Positions 28,120 to 37,186 of a stretch of 64,000 nucleotides of DNA are shown here, in pieces. How positions within the stretch are numbered: the stretch's first letter is position 1; each line of letters opens with the position of its first letter. The DNA comes from Caulobacteraceae bacterium (GTDB lineage: Bacteria > Pseudomonadota > Alphaproteobacteria > Caulobacterales > Caulobacteraceae): contig CANJLH010000003.1 in the NCBI GenBank assembly GCA_947475415.1, forward strand, positions 62,001 to 126,000, read 5' to 3'. The notes beneath the pieces are model-generated. The model made no database searches. It was not told the DNA's origin and saw only the letters and a program-made list of their open reading frames with translations. Made by a program: the position numbers and the translations under genes.

Positions 28120-29231
28120 CGCCGCTGGTCTCCCGCCGCGGCCACCGGCCGGATCAGGTCTTTGTCCATAAGGAACGCTGCGGATGCCGCAACGATTCGG
28201 GTTCCCACTGGCGGCCCCCGGACCAGCTCCACGAGGCCGCCGGCATGAACGCCAGTCTGGACAATGGTTCGCATCACCCGGTTGTCAGTCCCCACAACCA
28301 TCACGCTCGCACCATCCGCGTCATAACGGATCGCGGACTCCGGGACGGCAGGCGCCATGGCGCTCGCGCCTCCGAACGCCGCGCGGGCGAACCCGCCCGA
28401 TCGGATATCGCCGCGCACCGGCAGGCTGACCCGCACGGCGCCCAGCTTTGTCCGAACATCGACCGACGGACTCACCAAGCGCACCACACCCGCCACGTCT
28501 GCGCCGCTGGGCAGCGAAACCCGCGCAGGCTGACCCGGCCGCACCTTGGCGAGGTCTGACTCCGCCATCTGCGCCTCCAGTTCGATCGCACCGTCGCGGG
28601 CGATGCGGAACCAGGGCGCCTGGGCGGCGACCGCGGAATTATCACCAGGGCGCACGCTACGCTCGAGGACGAGGCCGGAAACGGGGGCTGTGACTGTGAG
28701 TTTTCCGGCGCGGGTGCGCAGGTCGCGGGCGGCGGCGGCCTGAGCCTGTGCGGCGGCCCGCGCCGCGCGCGCCTGGAACCGCCGTTGCTCGATCTGTTCC
28801 TGAGAGAGCACGCCCTCGCCGTCCAGACCCGCAACCCGAGCTGCCTGGGCCTCTGCCTGTTCAGCCTGGACCGCCGCCTGAGCCGCCAGGGCGGTCTGTT
28901 GCGCCAACTGAGAATTGATCAAGGCTGCATTAAGCGTCACCAGCGCCTGACCGGCCCGTACATAGGCGCCTTCGTCCACCAACACGCGATCCACCCGATA
29001 CCCGTTCACCTCCGGAAGCACGGCGGCTTCCTCCCGCGGTACGAGGTCGCCTGACGCGGCGATCGCGCCGGCGATCGGCAGGGTCTGGATGGTGGTGACA
29101 CGCACGCTGCGCGCCTGCTCCGCAGACTTCGGCGCAGGCTGGGGCTTGCGGTTACAGCCAGCCTGGCCGAGCACGAGAGCCGCAGCGAGCAGCCAGACGG
29201 CGGGACGGAGAATCATCGGTCGCATTCTCAC
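28116..29231 (-). CDS. RND efflux periplasmic adaptor lipoprotein
   Basis: A 371-aa HlyD/AcrA-type membrane fusion protein. A lipobox (LGQAGC near residue 26) marks it as a lipoprotein. The order is a barrel-sandwich half (ASGDLVPREEAAVLPEVNGYRVDRVLVDEGAYVRAGQ), an Ala/Gln-rich coiled-coil hairpin (residues 100-165), the second lipoyl half (TVTAPVSGLVLERSVRPGD) and beta-barrel domains. It links the pump to the outer-membrane factor. ATGA overlaps couple it to both neighbouring genes. Confidence 0.93.
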   Translation of the reverse strand: MRMRPMILRPAVWLLAAALVLGQAGCNRKPQPAPKSAEQARSVRVTTIQTLPIAGAIAASGDLVPREEAAVLPEVNGYRVDRVLVDEGAYVRAGQALVTLNAALINSQLAQQTALAAQAAVQAEQAEAQAARVAGLDGEGVLSQEQIEQRRFQARAARAAAQAQAAAARDLRTRAGKLTVTAPVSGLVLERSVRPGDNSAVAAQAPWFRIARDGAIELEAQMAESDLAKVRPGQPARVSLPSGADVAGVVRLVSPSVDVRTKLGAVRVSLPVRGDIRSGGFARAAFGGASAMAPAVPESAIRYDADGASVMVVGTDNRVMRTIVQTGVHAGGLVELVRGPPVGTRIVAASAAFLMDKDLIRPVAAAGDQRR

Positions 29232-30652
29232 CCCGGTCGCGGCCTGTCGGAAACGGTCTGCGCGGGCCAGCCCCCGCCCAGCGCCTTGTAGGCCTGAACG
29301 GCGCGCCGTAGCGTCTGAACCTGCTCGGAGGTGAGCTGAGTTCGCGTCGCACGCCAGGCCTGCTCTGCGAGCAGCGTCGACTGCAGGTCATCGAGGCCCA
29401 TGGCGTAGCGCCTGCGCGCTGCGTCAAAAGCCCGGCGGCCGCGGCTTTCACCTTCGAGCAGCAAGTCCGTTCGGCGCCGGTCCGAGTCCAGGCGCAATAG
29501 GGCGTTTTCGGCTTCCCCGAAGGCGGTCTGTACAGATTTCTCGTAGGCGATCACCGCCTGTTCGGCCCGGGCGCCTTGCGCCTTCAGATCCATCAACAGG
29601 CGGGGAATCGACAGGATGGGTTGGGTTCCACTGACGCCAATGGACCAGTTCTGAGAGGTGGAGCCGAAATTGGGTTGCTCGCTGCGCGACCAGCCCCTAC
29701 CCGGCAGGAGGGTGAAAGTCGGAAAAAACGCCAGCATGGCCAGGTCGCTGCGACCGGCCGCGGACGCCACCCGCGCCTGGGCTTCACGCACATCGGGGCG
29801 CCGCGCAAGCAAATCGCTGGGAACGGTGGTCGGGACGGCCGGCGCCGCGCCGACCGCGGCGACGATGGGCAGGCTTTCAATGGGTTGGGCGCCGCGGCCG
29901 ATCAGCACCAGAAGCACGCGCCTTGCAGCCTGAAGCTCCGCCTCCAGGGAGGTCGCCTGGCTGCGGGCCTGGGCAAGGTCGGCCGCCACCCGGTCCCCAT
30001 CGGAGGCCGCCGCCAGGCCGCGGGAGATCTTCTTCGCAGCGATTTCTTGCAATCCTGACTGGATTCGAACGGTCTCGCGAGCGTCCTCAAGCTGGATCGC
30101 CAGGCCTCGGGCCTGGAAATAGGCATCGGCCACATTGGCCGCCAGGCTGGCGCGAGCGCCCTCATAGGCGAAGCGGGCCGCCGCCTTATCGCCGCGCGCG
30201 GCGCGGCCGACCGCGAAGATGCGGCCGAACAGGTCGAGCTCCCAGCTCACATTGAAATTCACGGCGGCGGAATTGGAAGTTCCGCTGTTGGAGAACCCCG
30301 GGATGTTCACCACCGCGCCCGAGAGTTGGTCGGTATGGGTTTCCCGCGTGGAGCCCGCCAGGTCACCCTGAGGCAAGAAGCGTGTCATGGCGCTTCCAGC
30401 CAACGCCCTGGCTTCCTTCAGGCGCGCCGCCGCCGCAAGCGCATCAGGGCTCGCCGACAGCGCCTGCTCGATCAGACCGGTGAGCTGCGGATCCTCAAAA
30501 TTCGTCCACCACCGATCCAACGCCAGGACGGAAAGTCCTCCTGGCTGAGGCGCCTCATAAACTGTCGGCAGCTTTACGTCTGGATCGCGCAGGTTCGCGC
30601 AACCGGACAACGCCAGACAGGCCAGGACGGCTGCGGGGTATACGGTGCGCAT
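29228..30652 (-). CDS. RND efflux outer-membrane factor (NodT/OprM family lipoprotein)
   Basis: A 474-aa TolC-like protein and first gene of the efflux operon. The signal peptide ends in the lipobox LALSGC. The mature protein has LDRWWTNFEDPQLTGLIEQAL, repeated long helices and the family signature LLARRPDVREAQARVASAAGRSDLAMLAFFPTF (positions about 290-325). It forms the outer-membrane duct of the pump. I use the ATG at 30652; a TTG three codons earlier opens the same frame. A 247-bp region separates it from the divergent peptidase gene. No regulator gene is adjacent. Confidence 0.92.
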   Translation of the reverse strand: MRTVYPAAVLACLALSGCANLRDPDVKLPTVYEAPQPGGLSVLALDRWWTNFEDPQLTGLIEQALSASPDALAAAARLKEARALAGSAMTRFLPQGDLAGSTRETHTDQLSGAVVNIPGFSNSGTSNSAAVNFNVSWELDLFGRIFAVGRAARGDKAAARFAYEGARASLAANVADAYFQARGLAIQLEDARETVRIQSGLQEIAAKKISRGLAAASDGDRVAADLAQARSQATSLEAELQAARRVLLVLIGRGAQPIESLPIVAAVGAAPAVPTTVPSDLLARRPDVREAQARVASAAGRSDLAMLAFFPTFTLLPGRGWSRSEQPNFGSTSQNWSIGVSGTQPILSIPRLLMDLKAQGARAEQAVIAYEKSVQTAFGEAENALLRLDSDRRRTDLLLEGESRGRRAFDAARRRYAMGLDDLQSTLLAEQAWRATRTQLTSEQVQTLRRAVQAYKALGGGWPAQTVSDRPRPG

Positions 30653-30899
30653 TGGGCTCAAGATTGAACGGGCGGTGAGTCGGCGAGCTGGACTATAGGG
30701 CGCCCGCGGCCAGGCGGCGCGAACAGACGCCTCCTCTCACACAACAATGCAACGGGCGAATTGCAGCCCCGTCATACAGGCCCGGGTTCTTCGCAACCTT
30801 GGGTTGTGGCGCTCATTCGCGCTGCACAGCGCTCGCATCTGGCGCCGGCGCGGCGCTCTGGCTAGGATTGTTTGCGCACCGTCGCCGGAGACCCTTGCG

Positions 30900-32564
30900 A
30901 TGAACAAGCTAGCCTCCGCGCTATGCGGATTGTTCGTTCTGGCTGGGATGTTCCCTGCGCATGCGGAGCCGGCCTTCACGGCGGACCGCCTTGCGGACCA
31001 CATTAAACTGCTGGCGTCCGACGCCTTCGGCGGCCGAGGCCCCGGAACCGAGGGTGAAGCGAAATCCGTCGCCTACATCATTGATCAGTTCAAGGCCGCC
31101 AATCTGAAGCCGGCGGGTGACCGGCTGCCGCGCGGCGGCCGGGCCTGGACCCAGGATGTCCCCCTGGCCCGCTTTGAAATCACCGGCCCCGTCGACATCC
31201 GCGTGCGGTCGGGCGGCGCGGAACAGGCCTGGAGCCAGGGCGATCAGGTCGCATTCAGGGCGTCCGCCACCGGCGCCGACGCTGTCCGAATCGAGAACGC
31301 GCCGGTTGTCTTCGTCGGATACGGGATCACTGCGCCCGAGCGGAACTGGGACGACTTCAAGGACGTCGACCTGAAGGGCAAGATCGCCCTTGTCCTGGTC
31401 AATGACCCTGATTTCGAATCCGGACAGGGGGACTTCGGCGGACGGGCCATGACCTACTATGGCCGCTGGACATACAAGTACGAGGAAGCCGCCCGCCGGG
31501 GCGCGCTGGGTATGCTGGTCATCCACGAAACCGCGCCGGCCTCCTATGGCTGGGCGACGGTCAGGAACTCGAACACCATCTCCATATTCGACATAATCCG
31601 CCCGGACGCCTCCAGGGCGCATCCGCTGCTGGAAGGCTGGATTCAGCGCGACGCCGCGGCAGGGCTGCTGCGCGCCGCCGGCCTGGATTTCGAGGCGCTG
31701 AAACAGCAGGCCCAGATGCGCGCCTTTCAACCCGTCAACCTTGACGGCGTGGCTCTGAGTGTCCGTTTTCGCGTGGCTGTCTCAAAAATCATCACCCGCA
31801 ACGTGTTGGGTGAAGTCGCCGGTCGCCGCCGACCCGCGGAGCGGGTGATCTACACGGCGCACTGGGATCACCTGGGCGTCGGCCCACCCGACGCCACAGG
31901 CGACCGCATCTACAACGGCGCCGTGGACAATGGCACGGGCGTCGCCGCCCTGATCGAACTGGGCCGGGCCTTCGCCGGCGCCAGGCGGCCGGCCCGGACG
32001 GTGATGTTCATGGCGCTCACCGCCGAGGAAAAAGGCCTGCTGGGATCAACCTACTATGCAGCCAATCCGCTCTATCCTCTGGCCACGACGGCGGCGGTGC
32101 TAAACATGGACGGCCTAGCGCCCATCGGACTGGCGCATGACTTCAGCACCTCCGGCGACGGCCCCACCAGTTTGCAGGACGACCTGATCGCCGGTGGCCT
32201 GCGGTACGGGCGCTACTACTCGCCCGACCCCCGTCCGGAAACCGGCATGTTCTTTCGGTCCGACCACTTCCCATTCGCAAAAATGGGGGTCCCGGCGATT
32301 TCATTCATTTCTGGCGCCGATCTGTTCGTGGGCGGAAAGGCCGCCGGGACAGCCGCCCAGCTGGCCTATATCGCTGAGCGCTATCATCAGCCCAGCGACC
32401 AATGGCGTGAAGACTTCGACCTGAGCGGCGCGGCGAAGGACATGAGCCTGTTGTACGATCTTGGCGCAGGGCTCGCCGACAGCCGCCGTTGGCCGGTCTG
32501 GAAGCCGGGCTCGGAGTTCAAGGCTGTGCGCGACAGGTCCGCTGGAGTCCGGGGCGAGAAATGA
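30900..32564 (+). CDS. M28-family zinc aminopeptidase, exported
   Basis: A 554-aa secreted peptidase. The signal peptide is MNKLASALCGLFVLAGMFPAHA. A PA-domain insert lies at about 130-260 (VVFVGYGITAPERNWDDFKDVDLKGKIALVLVNDPDF). The M28 catalytic domain starts near 290 with zinc ligands in AHWDHLG, GAVDNGTGVAALIELGRAF, LTAEEKGLLGS (Glu pair), NMDG and YHQPSDQW. It would trim N-terminal residues from peptides in the periplasm. GGAG lies about 10 nt before the ATG. The 3' end overlaps the DUF72 gene as ATGA. Confidence 0.92.
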   Translation: MNKLASALCGLFVLAGMFPAHAEPAFTADRLADHIKLLASDAFGGRGPGTEGEAKSVAYIIDQFKAANLKPAGDRLPRGGRAWTQDVPLARFEITGPVDIRVRSGGAEQAWSQGDQVAFRASATGADAVRIENAPVVFVGYGITAPERNWDDFKDVDLKGKIALVLVNDPDFESGQGDFGGRAMTYYGRWTYKYEEAARRGALGMLVIHETAPASYGWATVRNSNTISIFDIIRPDASRAHPLLEGWIQRDAAAGLLRAAGLDFEALKQQAQMRAFQPVNLDGVALSVRFRVAVSKIITRNVLGEVAGRRRPAERVIYTAHWDHLGVGPPDATGDRIYNGAVDNGTGVAALIELGRAFAGARRPARTVMFMALTAEEKGLLGSTYYAANPLYPLATTAAVLNMDGLAPIGLAHDFSTSGDGPTSLQDDLIAGGLRYGRYYSPDPRPETGMFFRSDHFPFAKMGVPAISFISGADLFVGGKAAGTAAQLAYIAERYHQPSDQWREDFDLSGAAKDMSLLYDLGAGLADSRRWPVWKPGSEFKAVRDRSAGVRGEK

Positions 32565-33295
32565 CGGTCCGCATCGGGATCGCCGGCTGGACCTACGAGC
32601 CCTGGCGCGGGGTGTTTTATCCGCCCGGCCTGCGGCAGGCCGATGAACTGGCCTATGCCAGCCGTCGGCTCACCACCATCGAGATCAACGCCACCTTCTA
32701 TTCCGCTCAGAAGCCGCAAAGCTTCGCCCGATGGGCCGCAACGGCGCCGGATGGGTTCAGGTTCTCGCTCAAGGCCTCGCGTTTCTGCACCTATCGCAAG
32801 GATCTTGGTGAGGCCGGAGAAGCGATCGATCGGTTTCTTGGCCAGGGACTCATCGAACTTGGCGATCGCCTGGGTCCGATCCTATGGCAATTGATGGCCA
32901 GCAAGCGCTTTGATCCCCATGAGATCGAGAGCTTTTTAGACCTCCTGCCGGACAAACGGGACGGCGCGCCGTTGCGTCATGTGATCGAGGCCCCGCATGA
33001 AAGTTTCCGGGACCCCGGGTTCGCCGACGCCTGCCGTCGCCGCGGCGTCGCGGTGTGCCGCTCCGACGCAACCCTGACCGCGAAGGACGCTGAACCCGCC
33101 GCCGACTTCGCCTACGTCCGGCTCCTGCAAGCCCAAGACGCGGTGGAAACGGGTTATACCGCCGACGCCCTGGACGCCTTGTCCGATCAATTGCGCGCGC
33201 TCGCGGCGGAAGGCCGGGCGGTCTACGCCTATGTGGTCAACCAAGGAAAGCTGCGCGCGCCCCAGGCGGCGACGGAGTTGATCGCCCGCCTTTGA
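32561..33295 (+). CDS. DUF72 (YecE-like) protein
   Basis: A 244-aa TIM-barrel protein of the DUF72/YecE family. It begins VRIGIAGWTYEPWRGVFYPPGL and has TTIEINATFYSAQKPQSFARWAATAPDGFRFSLKASRF, GPILWQL and a late FAYVRLL strand, all family marks. The biochemical role is unknown. The ATG at 32561 overlaps the peptidase stop (ATGA), which fixes the start and shows translational coupling. It is followed by only 16 bp before a convergent crotonase gene. Confidence 0.93.
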   Translation: MTVRIGIAGWTYEPWRGVFYPPGLRQADELAYASRRLTTIEINATFYSAQKPQSFARWAATAPDGFRFSLKASRFCTYRKDLGEAGEAIDRFLGQGLIELGDRLGPILWQLMASKRFDPHEIESFLDLLPDKRDGAPLRHVIEAPHESFRDPGFADACRRRGVAVCRSDATLTAKDAEPAADFAYVRLLQAQDAVETGYTADALDALSDQLRALAAEGRAVYAYVVNQGKLRAPQAATELIARL

Positions 33296-33311
33296 GGCGC
33301 CTTCCCGTTGC

Positions 33312-34055
33312 TTACGCCTTGCCCGCGGCGGCGCGGCTTTCCGATCGCGCCTTGGACGCCTTGCCCATGTTGCGCTGTTCGTTTTCCAGGGCGTCGGTTA
33401 TCTCGGCGTGTTCCCCGTAATTCAGCGAATGCTTCATCATCGCCCAGCCGTGGGAGGAGGTGCGGGCGAGGCGTGTGGCGATTTCATCCACTGCCGACTT
33501 GAGTTCGGTGTCCGGAACCACCCGATGGTAGATACCGTCCTCCAGGGCCTGTTGGGCGTCGAGCTTTTCGTTGAGCAGGAATAGCCCCCGCGCCTTGCCG
33601 GTCCCCAGGATGCGCGGCCAATAATAGGTGGCGCCGTAGTCGCCGGCCAGGCCCCAGCGTGCAAAGGCGGCCAGGAAGCTCGCGGACTGCGCGGCGATAC
33701 GCAGATCGCAGGCGCCCGCCAGACCGATGCCGGCGCCAGCCGCGGGTCCATTGATCATGGCGATGGTCGGTTTGCCCATGTCGTGCAGCAGTTGGTAGGC
33801 GTGGCGGCCGCGTTCCGGTTCCTTGCGCTTGATCGGCGTCTCGCCAGCGCCGACGCCACGCACATCGCCACCCGAACAGAAGCCGCGTCCTGCGCCGGTC
33901 AGAATCACGACCTTCACGTCGCGATCGTCCGCGGCCCGCTGCACGCCCTCATCGAGATCGTTGATAAGCTCGGCGTTCAGCGCGTTCAGCACGTCCGGCC
34001 GGTTCATGGTGATCGTGCAGATGCGGTCTTTGACGTCGTAGATGATGGTGCTCAT
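33312..34055 (-). CDS. enoyl-CoA hydratase/isomerase family protein
   Basis: A 247-aa crotonase. The oxyanion hole is in GRGFCSGGDVRG and GPAAGAGIGLAGACDLR. The two classical catalytic Glu positions are not Glu here; GLAGDYGATYYWPR offers an Asp, as in PaaG-like members. It may therefore be an isomerase or another crotonase reaction instead of a simple hydratase. The C-terminal tail is Lys/Arg/Ala-rich (GKASKARSESRAAAGKA). The ATG at 34055 has GGAGGAGCACC upstream. It is divergent from another crotonase gene. Confidence 0.85.
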   Translation of the reverse strand: MSTIIYDVKDRICTITMNRPDVLNALNAELINDLDEGVQRAADDRDVKVVILTGAGRGFCSGGDVRGVGAGETPIKRKEPERGRHAYQLLHDMGKPTIAMINGPAAGAGIGLAGACDLRIAAQSASFLAAFARWGLAGDYGATYYWPRILGTGKARGLFLLNEKLDAQQALEDGIYHRVVPDTELKSAVDEIATRLARTSSHGWAMMKHSLNYGEHAEITDALENEQRNMGKASKARSESRAAAGKA

Positions 34056-34213
34056 GGTGCTCCTCCGGAGCGGGCGACCATATTCGGATGCCGGTAAGGC
34101 CGTCCAGTCGCCTTGCACGCTGGACAAGGCGGCGGCCCGCATGGTCAGGAATGGGGAAACTATCCAAACGCCGAAGTCGGTTGCTGGACGAAAATTGCTA
34201 CGGGAGACAAAAT

Positions 34214-35008
34214 ATGGACGCGCCACACGGCAGGATCACCTACGATCACCCCGGCGTCATCACGGTCACCATCGACCGCGAGGCCAAGCGCAACGCCATC
34301 AGCCCACAGGTCACTGCGCTCTACTGGAAGGCTGCCCGGGAACTGGCTGACCGCGACGACCTTCGGGTGATGGTGCTGACGGCGGTCGGGTCGTACTTCA
34401 CCGCCGGTATCGACATCGCCGCCGATAGCGCCGGCAGCCTGCGCGGCAATCCGGAGACCCGCGACCTGCATCCCGGCTGGGCCTACCGTCGCGGCTATCG
34501 CGACCACCACCTGCTGTATGATGAGTTCGAAGCTATTGAAAAGCCGATTATTCTGGCCGCCCAGGGGACGATCCTTGGCGCCGGCGTCGAGATGTCCACC
34601 TCCTGCGATTTCCGGTTCTGCACGCCGAGGTCTGAGTGGGGCGTCCCGGAAATCAATCTGGGCGTCATCGCCGGCTCCGGCGGATCCAGCCGCCTGAACC
34701 GGCTGATTGGGCCGCATTGGACCAAGTGGATGGCCATGGCGAACATGCGCGTGGGCGCCGAACAGGCCAAGACCATCGGCCTTGTTCACGACGTATTCCC
34801 GGAGGAGACCTTCATGCAGCAGGTCTACGCCTTCTGTGACCAATTGATCGGCCTGCCGGCGGAGGCCTTGGGCCTGGCCAAGCAGGCCGTGGACCTGGCA
34901 GCAGACATTCCCGACCGTAACGCCCAACGCTTCCTGGACAGGCTCGCCAACACCACCCTGGTAGGTTCGCCGGAGAATGAGCGTCGCACCGCGCGTTTCA
35001 AGAAATAG
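34214..35008 (+). CDS. enoyl-CoA hydratase/isomerase family protein
   Basis: A 264-aa crotonase. It carries REAKRNAISPQVTALYW, the oxyanion loop SYFTAGIDIAADS, and GTILGAGVEMSTSCDFRFC with PEINLGVIAGSGGSSRL, so both catalytic Glu positions are kept, as in true hydratases. It is followed 20 bp later by the CrtC-like gene on the same strand, so it is probably co-transcribed with it. It is divergent from the crotonase ending at 33312. The substrate is unknown. GGGAGACAAAAT precedes the ATG. Confidence 0.87.
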   Translation: MDAPHGRITYDHPGVITVTIDREAKRNAISPQVTALYWKAARELADRDDLRVMVLTAVGSYFTAGIDIAADSAGSLRGNPETRDLHPGWAYRRGYRDHHLLYDEFEAIEKPIILAAQGTILGAGVEMSTSCDFRFCTPRSEWGVPEINLGVIAGSGGSSRLNRLIGPHWTKWMAMANMRVGAEQAKTIGLVHDVFPEETFMQQVYAFCDQLIGLPAEALGLAKQAVDLAADIPDRNAQRFLDRLANTTLVGSPENERRTARFKK

Positions 35009-35028
35009 GCCCGCCGCCGGAGGCTCCA

Positions 35029-36084
35029 ATGACCACAGTTAACGAAGACACGCCCTTCGCCTTGGAGGACGACCAGTACCACAATCTCTCTGACGACTTG
35101 CATGAGACCGAGACCAACTGGTGGTCCCTGAACGTACCGGAACGCGGCATGGGCGCGTGGATCCATGCCGCCTATTTCCCCAATCGGCAGTCCGTACGGG
35201 CGCGGGTGTTCGTCTGGGACCCGCGCGGCGCTGAACCCAACCGGCTCGCCTACTATTTCAATTCCGGCGAAGTTCCGATGCCGCCAAATCCGGACCTGCG
35301 CGACATCACCTTTCCCAACGGCGGCTACAGCTTGAAAATGCTCAAGCCAGCGATGGATTACCACGTAGTCCATCACGACCCGGAACAGGACTTCGAGATC
35401 GAGTTTGAGCACCGGTCCGTCCACCCGCCGCACCGGTTCACACCGGGCGAGGCGCCGGCGATGCACAACCCTCACTTCGACCAGCTTGGCCACATCGTCG
35501 GGCGCATGAAGCTGTTCGGCGAGACAATTCCGATCGATTGCTATTCCGTGCGCGACCGCACCTGGGGCCCACGCGGGGCGCATCATTCCATCAGCCAGAA
35601 GCCGGAGTATGTGCGCCGCGAGTTCCGCGTCGCCCAACCTGGCGGACCCAAGTGGCGGCAGGTCGAGCGCGAGCGCGGGCGCGGACGCATCCAGTACATC
35701 TTCGGCCACACCGGCGCCGAGACCGGATTCCTGAGTTTCGTGCGTCCCCAGGACGGCGACGCGGCAGGTTGGTCGCCTATGAACATGGGCTGGCTGCTCA
35801 AGGATGGGCGGTTCACCCGACTGGACAAGTCCAAATCCAGGATGCGCAACTTCCGCGATCCCAAGACAGGCTGGAGCGCGCACATGCAGGTCTATCTTGA
35901 AGACCGCGAGGGCCGCTCCATGGAGGCGGAGGGATTCGCGATCAGCCATATCAGCGAAAACGGCTCCGGCTCCAACGCCCTGATGCGCTGGGAATATGAG
36001 GGCAAGATCGGCTGGGGCGAGGACCAGGACGGCTGGCGCGGTGACCACTTCACCAAGATGTTGCGGGCGCTGCGGGCTGTCTGA
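35029..36084 (+). CDS. CrtC/AttH-like (DUF7064/7065-type) protein of unknown function
   Basis: A 351-aa soluble protein with no signal peptide. Marks are ETNWWSLNVPERGMGAWIHAAYFPN near residue 25, YHVVHHDPEQDFEIEFEHRSVHPP in the middle, and CYSVRDRTWGPRG followed by RREF. The RDRTWGPR-type motif and beta-rich pattern resemble calycin-like hydroxyneurosporene-synthase folds. Similar proteins commonly lie beside acyl-CoA, steroid or terpenoid catabolic genes. It directly follows a crotonase. The name is by recall and pattern; catalytic function is not established. Confidence 0.65.
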   Translation: MTTVNEDTPFALEDDQYHNLSDDLHETETNWWSLNVPERGMGAWIHAAYFPNRQSVRARVFVWDPRGAEPNRLAYYFNSGEVPMPPNPDLRDITFPNGGYSLKMLKPAMDYHVVHHDPEQDFEIEFEHRSVHPPHRFTPGEAPAMHNPHFDQLGHIVGRMKLFGETIPIDCYSVRDRTWGPRGAHHSISQKPEYVRREFRVAQPGGPKWRQVERERGRGRIQYIFGHTGAETGFLSFVRPQDGDAAGWSPMNMGWLLKDGRFTRLDKSKSRMRNFRDPKTGWSAHMQVYLEDREGRSMEAEGFAISHISENGSGSNALMRWEYEGKIGWGEDQDGWRGDHFTKMLRALRAV

Positions 36085-36135
36085 GCCACGGGGTTAACGA
36101 CTGGTTAGGGCGCGCGCGGGACTCTCTAGCTCGAC

Positions 36136-36492
36136 ATGCGCCGCGCCCTCACCCTTATCGCTCTGGCCCTGGTCACAGCTTCGTCTGCGTTCGCCCAGCA
36201 GTCGGGACGACCACACGGCGCGGCGGCGTCCGGCCTGCGCGGCGCCCAAGGTCCATCGGCTCATCAAGCCCTCGCCTTGATGAGCCCCTTGCCCACCGGA
36301 ACGACGTCATCGACGGTCGCGTCGCCAACGACCGCCTTCGATCCTGGCCGCTGCCGTCTGACTTGCGCACAGACCTATTATTTCTGCGCGACCACCCCCG
36401 ATCAGGACAATTGCTCGCCGGAATGGGCACAGTGCCGAGCGGCCTGCGATGCACCCCGATACTGGGCGCCCCGAACCGCCGCTTCGCCGTGA
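36136..36492 (+). CDS. small exported protein with symmetric six-Cys motif
   Basis: A 118-aa protein with a clear signal peptide (MRRALTLIALALVTASSAFA). A low-complexity Ser/Thr/Pro/Ala linker follows to about residue 70. The C-terminal 35 residues hold six Cys at 73, 77, 84, 93, 100 and 104, spaced 3-6-8-6-3. This mirror symmetry suggests a helical hairpin with three nested disulfides in the periplasm. I know of no family name. It lies alone between the CrtC-like gene and a TetR operon on the same strand. Confidence 0.65.
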   Translation: MRRALTLIALALVTASSAFAQQSGRPHGAAASGLRGAQGPSAHQALALMSPLPTGTTSSTVASPTTAFDPGRCRLTCAQTYYFCATTPDQDNCSPEWAQCRAACDAPRYWAPRTAASP

Positions 36493-36532
36493 TTCACATC
36501 GGCAGTGGCCGGGCGCGACCTAGCCACCTAAA

Positions 36533-36546
36533 GTGACAAACGTCAC
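36533..36546. promoter_or_regulatory. inverted repeat, probable TetR operator
   Basis: GTGACAAACGTCAC is a perfect 5-bp inverted repeat with a 4-nt centre, flanked by AAA on the left and CTTT on the right. It ends 16 bp before the TetR ATG. Size and place fit autoregulation of the TetR-hydrolase-oxidoreductase operon. Confidence 0.55.
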
Positions 36547-36562
36547 CTTTGAGCGAGTCGAA

Positions 36563-37186
36563 ATGCCCCAGGCCACCCCACCGCTTCCGGGCAAGCGGGA
36601 GCAGACCAAGCTCAGCAATCGCCAGGCGATCCTGGCCGCCGCTCGCGAGGTGTTCGCAGCCTTAGGCTATGAAGCCGCGACGGTCCGGGACATCATCCGT
36701 CGCACCAGGCTCGCGGCAGGTACCTTCTACAATTACTTCCGCTCGAAGGAGGAGGTGTTCGCCGCCCTCGCAGATGAGGGCGCGCGGCGGTTCGGCCCCA
36801 TACTTCGTAGTTTGCGCAACGAAGCGCCTGACTTCGAATGTTTCGTGCGCGCCGCCGTCAACGCCTATTTCCAATTTCTGGCCGCAGAACACGCCGCCTG
36901 GACCGCCCAGCGGCCCGAGGGCGAACCGCATCCCCATGTGCATCGCGAAACCCCGGAAATGGCCGCCGTATTCGCCGACGTCCGCGACGCCGTCGCCGAT
37001 GAGGTGGTGCGTGGGGGCGCGCCAGCGGTCGATCCTGACTATCTCGCCGCCGCCTGTATCGCCATCGCCCGCGAGGTCGGGGAGAAAATGCTTGCCCGGC
37101 GTCCGGTGGAAACGGAAAGGGCGGCCGAATTCGCGGTCGCCATGATCCTGTCGGGCCTGAGGGGCCTGCCGGCGGCGGTGCGCTGA
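36563..37186 (+). CDS. TetR/AcrR-family transcriptional regulator
   Basis: A 207-aa regulator. The helix-turn-helix is at about residues 18-62 (NRQAILAAAREVFAALGYEAATVRDIIRRTRLAAGTFYNYFRSKEEVF). The C-terminal ligand domain is helical and Ala-rich. I start at the ATG at 36563; an upstream GTG at 36533 lies inside the inverted repeat and is unlikely. It is the first gene of a three-gene operon with 1-nt overlaps (TGATG type) leading to the hydrolase-like and quinone-oxidoreductase genes. It probably senses a lipophilic or acyl-type compound and represses its own operon. Confidence 0.9.
   Translation: MPQATPPLPGKREQTKLSNRQAILAAAREVFAALGYEAATVRDIIRRTRLAAGTFYNYFRSKEEVFAALADEGARRFGPILRSLRNEAPDFECFVRAAVNAYFQFLAAEHAAWTAQRPEGEPHPHVHRETPEMAAVFADVRDAVADEVVRGGAPAVDPDYLAAACIAIAREVGEKMLARRPVETERAAEFAVAMILSGLRGLPAAVR

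Noticed and set aside
26737..28248. 503-codon plus-strand frame across the RND pump gene
   Set aside because: Antisense shadow of the pump gene. Composition is His/Arg/Gln-rich and no family motif appears.
34825..36048. 407-codon minus-strand frame opposite a crotonase and the CrtC-like gene
   Set aside because: It crosses two coupled plus-strand genes with ribosome sites and family motifs. The reverse frame is unrecognisable.
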